Shown: positions 55,980 to 64,000 of the stretch, piece after piece | Numbering within the stretch: the stretch's first letter is position 1 | How the letters are laid out: the number at the start of each line of letters is the position of its first letter | NCBI RefSeq assembly: GCF_014640335.1 | Contig: NZ_BMGT01000002.1 | Span: 1,240,001 to 1,304,000 of the forward strand | Source of the DNA: Edaphobacter dinghuensis | GTDB lineage: Bacteria > Acidobacteriota > Terriglobia > Terriglobales > Acidobacteriaceae | DNA length: 64,000 nt | Direction of reading: 5' to 3' | Translations under genes and position numbers: made by a program | Notes under the pieces: model-generated | Seen by the model: only the letters and a program-made list of their open reading frames with translations | Database searches by the model: none | Told to the model about the DNA's origin: nothing

Positions 55980-57527
55980 ATGGCAGATGAAAGATTCGCA
56001 GGTACGCCAAAGAAGGCGACAACCCATGTCAATCAGAACGAAGATCTCATCTTTGAGAAGTCTTCGCCAGGCAAGAAAGCTTATCGTCTGGCGGAGCTGG
56101 ATGTGCCGGCGGTAGATGCTGCTTCCCTGCTGGGCGCGGCGGCGCGTACCGATCTGGGTGTGATGCCGGAGCTGAGCGAGATCGAGATCATCCGCCACTT
56201 CACGCGGCTTTCGACGTGGAACTACGCGATTGACCTGGGCATGTATCCGCTGGGCAGCTGCACAATGAAGTACAACCCTCGCGTGAATGAGGCGGTGGCG
56301 CGGCTGGAAGGAATTGCCGAGGCACATCCTTATCAACCTGAGTCGTTGTCGCAGGGCTGCCTTGGCATCATGAAGCTGTTGCAGGACTGCCTGACCGAAA
56401 TTACCGGCATGGATGCAATTACGCTGCAACCAGCCGCGGGTGCGCATGGCGAGTTTACCGGCATCCTGTTGGTGCGGGCTTATCACGAGAGCAAAGGCAA
56501 TGCGCGGAAGAAGATCCTGATTCCTGACTCGGCGCATGGCACGAATCCTGCTACGGCTGCGGTTTGTGGATATGAGGTTGCGAATCTGAAGTCGAACGCT
56601 CAGGGCATGGTCGATATTGCCGAGTTGGAGCGCATGGTCGATGAGGATACTGCAGCGTTGATGCTGACCAATCCTTCGACCATCGGCGTCTTCGAGAGCG
56701 AGATTCACAAGATTGCGGACATCCTTCATGCGAAGGGCGCGCTGCTCTATATGGATGGCGCGAATATGAACGCGCTGGTCGGCAAGACGCGTCCGGGCGA
56801 CTTCGGTGTGGATGTAATGCACCTTAATCTGCACAAGACTTTTTCCACTCCACATGGTGGGGGTGGACCGGGATCGGGACCGGTGGCGTGCAAGAAGATT
56901 CTGGAGCCGTTTCTGCCGACGCCGGTTGTGGTCACTCGCGACAATGGAACTCTGGGATTGGAGTATGACCGTCCGCAGACTGTGGGCCGGGTGCGAATGT
57001 TCTACGGCAACTTCGGCATGTTCGTGCGTGCGCTTGCTTATATTCTGGCTAATGGCCCGGATGGGTTGCGACAGACGACTGAGGATGCCGTGCTCAATGC
57101 CAACTATTTGCGATCAAAGTTGCTGGACACCTTCGATCTGCCTTATACCGCTCCTTCGCTGCATGAGGTTGTCTTCTCCGACCGGAGGCAGGCGAAGAAC
57201 GGCGTGAAGACCGGCGACATGGGCAAGCGGCTTATCGACTATGGCTTCCACGCTTATACCGTGAGCTTCCCTCTGGTTGTGCCGGGAGCAATGATGATTG
57301 AGCCGACCGAGAGCGAGTCTCGTGAAGAACTTGATCTGCTGGCCGATGCGCTGAAGCAGATCGCACGCGAGGCAGAGGAGAATCCGGAGCTGGTGCAAAC
57401 GGCTCCGCATACGACGCGGGTGCAGCGCCTCGACGAGACGACGGCTGCGCGTAAGCCTGTACTCCGTTGGAAAGGGCCGGTGGCTTCGTCCCCTTTAGTG
57501 ACGGACACTGCCGCGAAGGAGTGGTAA
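55980..57527 (+). CDS. gcvPB: glycine dehydrogenase (decarboxylating) subunit 2
   Basis: 515 residues. The PLP-bearing half of the split P protein. The Schiff-base Lys is in HLNLHKTFSTPHGGGGPGSG, and YPLGSCTMKYNPRVNEAVAR, PAAGAHGEFTGILLVRAYHE and IPDSAHGTNPATAAVCGYEV are family motifs. The C-terminal tail of about 40 residues (RVQRLDETTAARKPVLRWKG) extends past the fold. It is followed without gap by the next small gene. Confidence 0.97.
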   Translation: MADERFAGTPKKATTHVNQNEDLIFEKSSPGKKAYRLAELDVPAVDAASLLGAAARTDLGVMPELSEIEIIRHFTRLSTWNYAIDLGMYPLGSCTMKYNPRVNEAVARLEGIAEAHPYQPESLSQGCLGIMKLLQDCLTEITGMDAITLQPAAGAHGEFTGILLVRAYHESKGNARKKILIPDSAHGTNPATAAVCGYEVANLKSNAQGMVDIAELERMVDEDTAALMLTNPSTIGVFESEIHKIADILHAKGALLYMDGANMNALVGKTRPGDFGVDVMHLNLHKTFSTPHGGGGPGSGPVACKKILEPFLPTPVVVTRDNGTLGLEYDRPQTVGRVRMFYGNFGMFVRALAYILANGPDGLRQTTEDAVLNANYLRSKLLDTFDLPYTAPSLHEVVFSDRRQAKNGVKTGDMGKRLIDYGFHAYTVSFPLVVPGAMMIEPTESESREELDLLADALKQIAREAEENPELVQTAPHTTRVQRLDETTAARKPVLRWKGPVASSPLVTDTAAKEW

Positions 57528-57794
57528 GTGTCCATCTTCTATGACCGCCAGCAGGAACTTGAAAAGTACGAGTTCATGATGGGCGAGGCGCGGGGACGGC
57601 TGGCCGTTACTCTTGATGCGCTGACGGATGCACTGATTTTGGTGGGGCAGCATGGCGTCTACTGCGCGAGCAACCGGAACCCGATGGTTCCGGCGCTCGA
57701 TCTGCAGGCTGTTCTGGCTAATATCACCGGAGCGAAAGAGCTGGTCTCTTCCGTGATGGAGAAGTTGCGGCTGGAAAAAGAAGCCGCAGAGTAG
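57528..57794 (+). CDS. small uncharacterised protein in gcv operon (2)
   Basis: 88 residues from GTG at 57528, immediately after the gcvPB stop; GGAG is seven bases upstream. The sequence begins SIFYDRQQELEKYEFMMGEA and is helical (GRLAVTLDALTDALILVGQH, VLANITGAKELVSSVMEKLR). No family recognised. Its stop codon is within the hairpin shared with the convergent gene. Confidence 0.7.
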   Translation: MSIFYDRQQELEKYEFMMGEARGRLAVTLDALTDALILVGQHGVYCASNRNPMVPALDLQAVLANITGAKELVSSVMEKLRLEKEAAE

Positions 57795-57807
57795 TTTTAC
57801 TCTGCGG
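57784..57807. terminator. bidirectional hairpin overlapping two stop codons
   Basis: CCGCAGAGTA / TACTCTGCGG, 10-bp stem with loop GTTT. The stem includes the TAG of the rightward gene (57792-57794) and the stop of the leftward DUF2911 gene (57797-57799). T-richness is poor, so it may only act as a convergent 3' end. Confidence 0.65.
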
Positions 57808-58363
57808 TGACATCGACGTACTCGTCGGTCTTCTCCCATTTGACGTGCAGTTCGGTGCTGTTTCTCTTGGTGTGCTCGAAGGAGATGGACATCTTTTCCT
57901 GCGCTGCGGGCAAGGTATTGCCTTTCATGGGGGTGCGGCCGAAATCCTGGTTCTCGTTATAGACAGTACCCCACTGGCCGGTCTGCTTGTTGACAATGAG
58001 CAGCCACTGGTCAGTGTTAGGCAGCGTGTAGATCGTGTAAGTTCCGGCAGGAACGTCGAGGGTTCCGATCTTCAGATTGGCTTTGGTAATGAGGGTGGTG
58101 GCAGGATTGGCTCCGGTACGCCAGACCTTGCCGTAAGGAACGAGTTCCCCCATGATCTTGCGGCCACGCATCGAAGGAGTGTTGTAGTGAATGACGATCT
58201 GCTTGCCGTTGAGGGTGACTTGGGCAACGGCGGCGGGGCTGGCGAGCGGCTTGGCGGAATCGGGCGCGGGCATATCGTTCATGCGATCCGGCATTTGAGC
58301 GGTGAGGCTGGCGGTGGCAAGTAGGGCCGTACAGGCCAGCGTTGCGATAGAACGGAAGAACAT
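57797..58363 (-). CDS. secreted DUF2911 protein
   Basis: 188 residues from the ATG at 58363 with GAGAG upstream. A signal peptide (ending LTAQ) is followed by the DUF2911 domain: GKQIVIHYNTPSMRGRKIMG, ELVPYGKVWRTGANPATTLI, and GTLDVPAGTYTIYTLPNTDQ then WLLIVNKQTGQWGTVY. The family has a conserved W-R-G-N region that probably forms a ligand pocket, with no proven activity. Single gene. Confidence 0.9.
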   Translation of the reverse strand: MFFRSIATLACTALLATASLTAQMPDRMNDMPAPDSAKPLASPAAVAQVTLNGKQIVIHYNTPSMRGRKIMGELVPYGKVWRTGANPATTLITKANLKIGTLDVPAGTYTIYTLPNTDQWLLIVNKQTGQWGTVYNENQDFGRTPMKGNTLPAAQEKMSISFEHTKRNSTELHVKWEKTDEYVDVTAE

Positions 58364-58464
58364 GGATTTGTCTCTCTTTCCCGGATTTCCGGATGGTGGT
58401 TCGATGTTGTACTGCGGCGGCGAACCTGTCAACCAGCACAACGATCATGCTACGCTAGAGGAAC

Positions 58465-58541
58465 GCACCCGTAGCTCAGCTGGATAGAGCGGCAGCCTCC
58501 GAAGCTGTAGGTCAGAAGTTCGAATCTTCTCGGGTGCACCA
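58465..58541 (+). tRNA. tRNA-Arg (anticodon CCG)
   Basis: Cloverleaf from GCACCCG (58465-58471) to CGGGTGC (58531-58537) plus ACCA. D arm GCTC...GAGC; anticodon stem GCAGC/GCTGT with loop CTCCGAA giving anticodon CCG (reads CGG, arginine); T arm AGAAG-TTCGAAT-CTTCT. The 3' CCA is encoded. Confidence 0.96.
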
Positions 58542-58710
58542 ACATTAGCGCATCGTTCACTCCCACAGAGGAATAACGATGCGAGAAGTAATATGCACGG
58601 TTTCAGGTTAGAGCACCGAAACCAGATCCAACACAATAAGCATTACCAATAACAGGAGCAATCACCCACATTACGGGGCGAAAAACCTTCTGTCTGATTT
58701 GGCCTTCAAA

Positions 58711-58751
58711 CAGTCTGAGCGGCCCATTGCATGGGGCCGCTCAGACTGTTG
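58711..58751 (-). terminator. terminator downstream of the TonB receptor gene
   Basis: Perfect 15-bp stem (CAGTCTGAGCGGCCC / GGGCCGCTCAGACTG) with an 8-base loop, 38 bases beyond the receptor stop. Confidence 0.85.
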
Positions 58752-58788
58752 CTAATAGAGTGAGAACCACTCTGGATTCGTTCTCCGG

Positions 58789-61700
58789 TTAGAAGATGAT
58801 CTTCCCAGTAAGCTGCATATTGCGTGGGCCATAATCAACAGCAGTAGGAATACCAAATCCTGTGCTTTGCGACGAGTCGTTCGGCGCAAGATCCGGAAGA
58901 GCCATCCGATGCCGGTTGAAGAGGTCGAACGCCTCCCCTTTCAACTGGAACCGAACCTTCTCCGTAACGTGGAAGTCCTTCAGGAGACTAAGGTCTTCAG
59001 CGAGATAGGCAGGGCCTGTGATCGCTTCGGTAACTCGGGTAATGTTGCCGAGCGCAAACGGAGCGAAGGAGCATGGTTGTGCGGTTGTTCCGCAGTTAGC
59101 CGAATATGGACGCGCCCAGCCAACGCCTTCGCGGTTCTGATCGACAAACGCAGCCTGCGACATCGGAACGCCGGGATCGCTGGCTCCATTTGTTCCCGGG
59201 ACGCGATAGGCCGGCTTGAACCAGGACTGCCCGTTGAAGACGCTGGGACCGTTCTTGTTCGCCTTGTATGCTGTGCTCGCAAAGCCATTTCCGCTAAGCG
59301 ATGCGGGACCTGCCGTAAACATGATGCAATTCTGGTAGTAAGGTATTCCCGTAGCGCAACCGAAGCCTATCGGTTGACCACTGGAGTAGCGTTGGATCGC
59401 GCCTACCTCCCACCCCCCGACGAGCAAGTCCAGGGCGCGGTTATGATTCAGCCACTTGCGTCCTTCACCAAACGGTAGCTGGTAAAGATAACTAAGCGAA
59501 AACTGGTGCTTGAGATCCTGAACGCTGACGGCTTTATCGCCTTTCAGGTTCTGGGAGTATTGTGCTTGTTCACGCTGATTGTTCGAGGTATAGCTGAAAG
59601 GAATCAGCGAGTCCGCGTCGGTAAGCGTCTTGGCCCACGTATAGGAGACCTGCAGGTTAAGACCATTGCGGAATCGACGCTCCAATGAGGAGATCATCGC
59701 ATTGTAGGAGGAGTGACCAAGATTCTCCAGGCAGCAATCGTCCGCAATGTAGTCGTATTGGGGGAACGGACGCAGCGATTGACCGATGGGGCCAGTAAAG
59801 GTTGAGTATGGTGCCTGGTATCCGTTGCTGCTTCCACCAAGCGGGATGTTGTATTGCGAGTTGCTCAGCAAATCGCCCAGACCAAAGTATTTGGTATCGA
59901 TGTTGTTGAAATTGGTAAGGAAGCCGGAACGAAGGTTCTGCGATACCTGACCGATATATCCAATCGTAAAGATCAGATCTTGCGCAAGCTGGTCCTGCAA
60001 CTGGAGACTCCAGTTGCTCGTCATCGAGGGCCGACCGTCTCTTGGCAAGATCAGATCGCCGCCAACAGCCTGAAACGAGCCAGGTCCGTTCTGCGCGGTC
60101 AACTGGGTTGGATCGGTATTGGGAGCATAGCTATAGTTCGGGAAGCCGATGTTGGAGTTCTGAGGATCGGCAGGCGAACCCGAATCGAGCCGAAATGCCG
60201 GGGTGAACGCACCGCCCTGTGTGGCCGTTCCACCCAACGCTACGCTCTTGCTGATGTTGTATCCCTGCAACATGCTGCCACCGAAGTCGTTGTATTGCAG
60301 CGGACCGTAAATAATCGCGCCGCCGCCACGCAAGGCAGCTTTGCCATTAGTACCCGGCAGCACATAGGCAAAACCAAGGCGTGGAGCGATGTCCTTATAC
60401 CAGGTGTCTGCCCATGCTGTGTTGCACTTGTTGCATGTGGTGCCGAAGACCAGCGCGCCAGGCAGACCGCCGGCAGCGGCATCCGGAGCGGTAAAGCTGA
60501 AGTTTGACGTGCGATTCAGAGCCTCATGGCGCGGCAGATCGATGTCGTAGCGCAGACCAGCGTTAATCGTCAGATTGCTGGTGACCTTGATATCGTCCTG
60601 AACGAAACCGGCGATGTACCAGGACTTCCAGCGCGGATTTACGTTGTATACCGTCTGGCCGGCTTCGCCGACCTCACCCAGCAGATAGCTTGCATACGGA
60701 TTACCCGAACCGCAGCAGGAATTGCTCACACCTGCCGTCTGGTCACGGTAGAAGTTGAAGTTATCCACGTTGTAAAGATTGGTGGAGTACCGTTGATTGC
60801 GATAGTCCACACCGAACCGGACGCTGTGCCTACCCTTCACCCAGCTCACAATGTCGTTAACGCGAATGCCATTGTCGATATTGATGCCGTTCTGCTGCTG
60901 GCCCCAAGTCGAAGGTGCATCCGGACTGGGGAATGCGATGGAGGGAAAGAATTTCGAATAATCATTCGCAAGACCCGCCGCCGCCGCTGTATTGGTCGTA
61001 TTGAATTCTGAGGACAAATTCACACTGTTCGTGCGGTTGTACCCCAGGTTCAGGTGGTTCAACAGGGTAGGCGTAAAATCGAAATCCCATCCGGTACGAA
61101 CGTAGTGAGTGGTGAAGGTCTGTACGTATCCGTTGTTATTGAACGGCTCAGGTAAACTTGGCGCTGCCGTCAGTTTGAAGTTCTGACGCGTGTTGTAGGA
61201 TACGAAAATCTTATTCCGTTGCCCCAGACTCTGATCGATACGGATTGTGTAGGTCGTATTGTCGTTAGGCGCAACACCGGTCTGAGCATAGTTTCCGAGA
61301 TAGCCAAATACGTCAGTGCTCTGCGGAGTCTGATTGGGCAGAGGAAGTCCGTTACCCAACTTCTGGGCGGTTGAACTAAAGAGAGTCGTCGGTACCTGGT
61401 TGTTGGCAAAAGGCGTACGGCAGAAGACACCAGGACTTACTTGTTTTGTAGTGCGCGGATCGTAGACCTGGTTGTACTGCACCGGAAGGCCCGTGCACGG
61501 GTTCAGCAGAACATTCTGCCCGTTGTAAGGTGTTCCGCCAGGGATGTAACCTCCCAGAACGTCGCTGAAGTCGCCGCCGCGCTCCGCGGCAGTGGGTACT
61601 GTGGAGACAATTACGGTACCAGGGCGATATTGATACTTCTCCCACGCAAAGAGGAAGAACGACCGATTGTGGCCGTCGTAGACGTGGGGAATCCAGACGG

Positions 61701-62655
61701 GACCGCTAAATACCCCGCCGTAGTCGTATTTGCTGTCTTGAGGCTTCTTGTAATTGCAATTGATCTCGGAGATACCGGTACAATTAAGAGCTTTGTATCC
61801 ATCATTGAACCAATTATTCGCGTCGAAGATGCGGTTCTTGACTATGGCATAAGCCGTACCGTGAAAATCGTTCGTCCCGGATTTGGTGGAGAAGCTTTCA
61901 ATACCGGATGTCGTACGCCCGAACTCAGCCGAAGGGGTAGAAGTTGTTACCTTGAACTCCTGCAGGGCTTCGATCGAGGGCGAGGTTTCATCGAAAGACG
62001 ATCCGTTCTCGCTGCGTTGAATACTGGCGCCATCCAGCAGCACCTCGGCACCATAGGCCTGCCCGCCGCTCAACCTTGAGAAGAAGACGCCATTGCCGGT
62101 GTTTCCTGAAGTACCGCTGCCGGGACCGGTGGTGCCCGGAAGCAGGAAGACGAACGTCTCGGGCGAACGCAGTCCGCCAATACCGGCTGCGAGTGACAGT
62201 GGAAGGTCTTCGATCTGTTTATTAGAGACGTTACCGCTGATATCGGACGACTCCGTCTGCAACAGTTCGCCGCTGGCGTCGACGGTAACAACCTGATTCA
62301 CCGCGCCAGAGCTGAGCGATACGTTTAAGCCAGTAGTATTGTTGACCTGCACAAGGACACCGGTATTGGTCTTGGTCTGAAAACCCTCTGCCGAAACCGT
62401 TACGGTATAAGTCCCAATGGGGAGATCCTGAAAGCTATAGACGCCCGCACCTGTTGTATGCGAGGTAGTTTTTCCACCTGTCTCCTGATTCGTCGCTGTG
62501 ATAGTGGCGTTCGGGATCACTGCTCCGGTCGAATCTGTGACGCTACCACCAATAGCGCCGCGCACTGACTGTGCCAGCATCGGGCTTCCGGCGACAGCAA
62601 TCAGCAACAATGTAAATAGGGAAACGCAGAGGTATTTTACAAATGACTTAGACAT
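58789..62655 (-). CDS. TonB-dependent receptor with N-terminal carboxypeptidase-regulatory-like domain (Oar-like)
   Basis: 1288 residues from the ATG at 62655 with GGAGAG upstream; the longer open frame to 62859 overlaps the cytochrome gene. A signal peptide (about 1-29, ending LAQS) is followed by a CarboxypepD_reg-like beta sandwich (VRGAIGGSVTDSTGAVIPNA to SLSSGAVNQV). A plug region (TESSDISGNVSNKQIEDLPL) and a beta-barrel of about 1000 residues follow, rich in aromatic and Asn residues, ending KIIF. Acidobacteria carry many such receptors for polysaccharide or peptide import. No susD-like gene is adjacent. The next gene, further left, is tRNA-Arg. Confidence 0.92.
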   Translation of the reverse strand: MSKSFVKYLCVSLFTLLLIAVAGSPMLAQSVRGAIGGSVTDSTGAVIPNATITATNQETGGKTTSHTTGAGVYSFQDLPIGTYTVTVSAEGFQTKTNTGVLVQVNNTTGLNVSLSSGAVNQVVTVDASGELLQTESSDISGNVSNKQIEDLPLSLAAGIGGLRSPETFVFLLPGTTGPGSGTSGNTGNGVFFSRLSGGQAYGAEVLLDGASIQRSENGSSFDETSPSIEALQEFKVTTSTPSAEFGRTTSGIESFSTKSGTNDFHGTAYAIVKNRIFDANNWFNDGYKALNCTGISEINCNYKKPQDSKYDYGGVFSGPVWIPHVYDGHNRSFFLFAWEKYQYRPGTVIVSTVPTAAERGGDFSDVLGGYIPGGTPYNGQNVLLNPCTGLPVQYNQVYDPRTTKQVSPGVFCRTPFANNQVPTTLFSSTAQKLGNGLPLPNQTPQSTDVFGYLGNYAQTGVAPNDNTTYTIRIDQSLGQRNKIFVSYNTRQNFKLTAAPSLPEPFNNNGYVQTFTTHYVRTGWDFDFTPTLLNHLNLGYNRTNSVNLSSEFNTTNTAAAAGLANDYSKFFPSIAFPSPDAPSTWGQQQNGINIDNGIRVNDIVSWVKGRHSVRFGVDYRNQRYSTNLYNVDNFNFYRDQTAGVSNSCCGSGNPYASYLLGEVGEAGQTVYNVNPRWKSWYIAGFVQDDIKVTSNLTINAGLRYDIDLPRHEALNRTSNFSFTAPDAAAGGLPGALVFGTTCNKCNTAWADTWYKDIAPRLGFAYVLPGTNGKAALRGGGAIIYGPLQYNDFGGSMLQGYNISKSVALGGTATQGGAFTPAFRLDSGSPADPQNSNIGFPNYSYAPNTDPTQLTAQNGPGSFQAVGGDLILPRDGRPSMTSNWSLQLQDQLAQDLIFTIGYIGQVSQNLRSGFLTNFNNIDTKYFGLGDLLSNSQYNIPLGGSSNGYQAPYSTFTGPIGQSLRPFPQYDYIADDCCLENLGHSSYNAMISSLERRFRNGLNLQVSYTWAKTLTDADSLIPFSYTSNNQREQAQYSQNLKGDKAVSVQDLKHQFSLSYLYQLPFGEGRKWLNHNRALDLLVGGWEVGAIQRYSSGQPIGFGCATGIPYYQNCIMFTAGPASLSGNGFASTAYKANKNGPSVFNGQSWFKPAYRVPGTNGASDPGVPMSQAAFVDQNREGVGWARPYSANCGTTAQPCSFAPFALGNITRVTEAITGPAYLAEDLSLLKDFHVTEKVRFQLKGEAFDLFNRHRMALPDLAPNDSSQSTGFGIPTAVDYGPRNMQLTGKIIF

Positions 62656-62727
62656 TGTGGACTCTCCAAAAACCTGCTCTACTTGCGTCTGTTGGCGACG
62701 CTCTATGAAATCCATTACAAACCCTTC

Positions 62728-62743
62728 GGTAAGCGTTTTCTCG
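62728..62743. promoter_or_regulatory. putative LacI-family operator upstream of the TonB receptor
   Basis: CGGTAAGCGTTTTCTCG contains a CG-centred near-palindrome of the GAAANCGNTTNC type used by LacI-family repressors, about 75 bases upstream of the receptor start. No LacI regulator gene lies in the window. Confidence 0.3.
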
Positions 62744-62839
62744 GGCATCAGTAAAGCTAAATATCCCAAACATCGTATGTCAACATAAAAATTGGCCCTG
62801 CAGGAATTGCAGCATGCCTGGCGCGGAGCCGAATCATTC

Positions 62840-64000
62840 TTATTTCGTATGAGTTGCAACGCACGAACTCGTCTGTTGCAGCCGATTGGTCAGTTCCCGC
62901 GATCCTGGGTTGAATTTGAGCGCTGTCTCAATCGTGGAGCGAGCCGCCTCGCCATCGCCCAGCAGACATTCGACGGCGGCAAGATTGGTGGCTAGTCCAA
63001 GCGAATCCTGATTGCGGTTGAAGGCCGGCTGCAACAGCGTGAGGGCGCATTGCAGGTCTCCTGTTTTCGCCTCGAACACAGCAAGATCTGACGCCGCGGT
63101 CTGGTCGGTCGGGCTTAGCTTCAACACATTGCGAAAGAGCGAGCCGGCGAGTTGAGAGTCTCCGCTCATGCCTGCGAATATGCCCAGCGACCGCATCACT
63201 TCCACATCGTCGGGATCGCTCTGATGCGCTGCGGTCAACATGGCGTATGCCCGCTCGCGGTCGCCACTGTGCCCTTCCATTGCGGCTGCGTAATATGCGA
63301 GAGCTGTATCTCGCTGCGTCGTCGAGGGAGAGAAGATGGGCATCAGCGTATCGCTATGAATAGGGTTTGCATCGGCTAAATTCATCATGGGCTGACGCAG
63401 AATGCGATGGTCCGTCCATGCCACGTGAGGAATATTTTCAGCCCTACTGCGCGGCATATGGCAACTGGTGCAGTCCTGATTTTCTGGATGGTGTTCTCTG
63501 ACGAACGCGGGCTGATTGTGGCAGGCGAGGCACTTGGCCCGATAGAAAACGGCACGCTCGGCAGCCGGAGGTGTGTAGTGCGGATCGTGGCAGTTGGTGC
63601 AGGACATCTTGCTTCCGCTTGCACGCTTGCACATGCTGGTGTTGAACTGCTCTACCTCGCTTACGCCGCGGGCGGTTGCGCCTGCGCTGGCATAGACAAA
63701 GTAGGAAAGATAGCGGGAGATAGACTCGCCGGGTTTAAAGTCTACCGGCGAGCGTCCTTCTTTTTCGACGGAGACGTCTCCCTCAAGATGGCAACTCATG
63801 CATATTGAGTCGCGGCGATCTGCATCGAGCTTCGCTGGATTGATAACAGCCGCCTTGCCTGCGCTCAGCACATGCGCCTTTGTGTCGCCGTGGCAGCTCT
63901 CGCAGGTGATGCCACCATAGAGAAAGGGCTCTTGAGAGTAGTGGTTCACGCTGCCGACATCGCTGTGCCGGACACCGCTCATGTGGCAACGGAGGCAGTT
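62840..64000 (-). CDS. multihaem cytochrome c with C-terminal tetratricopeptide repeats, N-terminus outside window
   Basis: At least 386 codons, open at the window's right edge. Six CXXCH haem motifs are visible: CLRCH at the very edge, CESCH, CMSCH, CTNCH, CLACH and CTSCH. They are spaced like cytochrome c554/NrfA-type or doubled-CXXCH proteins. From about 230 residues before the end a TPR region begins (ALAYYAAAMEGHSGDRERAY, AAHQSDPDDVEVMRSLGIF, DSLGLATNLAAVECLLGDGE). The N-terminal export signal is not seen. Such fusions are frequent in Acidobacteriota. The gene starts beyond 64000. Confidence 0.9.
   Translation of the reverse strand, partial: NCLRCHMSGVRHSDVGSVNHYSQEPFLYGGITCESCHGDTKAHVLSAGKAAVINPAKLDADRRDSICMSCHLEGDVSVEKEGRSPVDFKPGESISRYLSYFVYASAGATARGVSEVEQFNTSMCKRASGSKMSCTNCHDPHYTPPAAERAVFYRAKCLACHNQPAFVREHHPENQDCTSCHMPRSRAENIPHVAWTDHRILRQPMMNLADANPIHSDTLMPIFSPSTTQRDTALAYYAAAMEGHSGDRERAYAMLTAAHQSDPDDVEVMRSLGIFAGMSGDSQLAGSLFRNVLKLSPTDQTAASDLAVFEAKTGDLQCALTLLQPAFNRNQDSLGLATNLAAVECLLGDGEAARSTIETALKFNPGSRELTNRLQQTSSCVATHTK

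Noticed and set aside
58445-58636. 63-residue minus-strand frame
   Set aside because: It is antisense to the tRNA-Arg; the GAPEKIRTSDLQLRRLPLYP-like peptide is a familiar artefact of translating tRNA complements.

Overview
The window looks like chromosomal DNA of an acidobacterium of the Terriglobia type (Terriglobus/Granulicella/Edaphobacter-like). Indicators are two VWFA-related proteins of the kind common in Acidobacteriota, a very large TonB-dependent receptor with an N-terminal carboxypeptidase-regulatory-like domain, a multihaem cytochrome fused to tetratricopeptide repeats, several TTG/GTG starts with good Shine-Dalgarno sequences, and moderately high GC. No phage, transposase, integrase or CRISPR array was seen. 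The assignment is inference from gene content, not from a marker search.

Layout. 1-10 kb: carbonic anhydrase tail, CorA, a LolD-type ATPase, AcpS, an MCE/MlaD protein with internal repeats, an M13 peptidase and two tandem beta-propeller lipoproteins. 10-16.4 kb: an acyltransferase, then a leftward translation block rplM-rpsI-rpsB-tsf, a terminator, an NAD(P)-binding protein and pyrH. The rplM-rpsI and rpsI-rpsB spacers carry GGCTRAAGCC palindromes. 16.8-23.7 kb: an envelope/polysaccharide block (GT-C-like protein, FtsX-type permease, Wzy-like polytopic protein, two acyltransferases). 23.9-28.4 kb: a short RodZ-like protein and the SAM cycle genes metK and ahcY with an Ada DNA-repair protein between them. 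28.5-33.2 kb: a DUF4397 lipoprotein, a ComEA-like helix-hairpin-helix protein, and a translationally coupled secreted phosphoesterase and multicopper oxidase.

33.2-40.1 kb is a compact histidine operon: hisI-hisG-hisD-hisC-hisB-hisH-(lipoyl-like protein)-hisF-hisA. It is preceded by an unannotated 27-residue leader peptide with seven His codons, a terminator, and a mutually exclusive 12-bp antiterminator pairing. This is a complete histidine attenuator and the main finding. hisE and a histidinol-phosphatase gene are absent from the window.

40.1-50.6 kb: a Tat-exported lactonase-like protein, two divergent VWFA proteins, an EamA transporter, PPK2, TatA, an outer-membrane-type protein, GlgC, conserved small proteins and a DJ-1/PfpI enzyme. 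50.6-57.8 kb: methylmalonyl-CoA mutase large subunit followed by a complete glycine cleavage operon (gcvT, gcvH, gcvPA, gcvPB) interleaved with three small uncharacterised genes. 57.8-64 kb: a DUF2911 protein, tRNA-Arg(CCG), the TonB-dependent receptor and a multihaem cytochrome that runs off the window edge.
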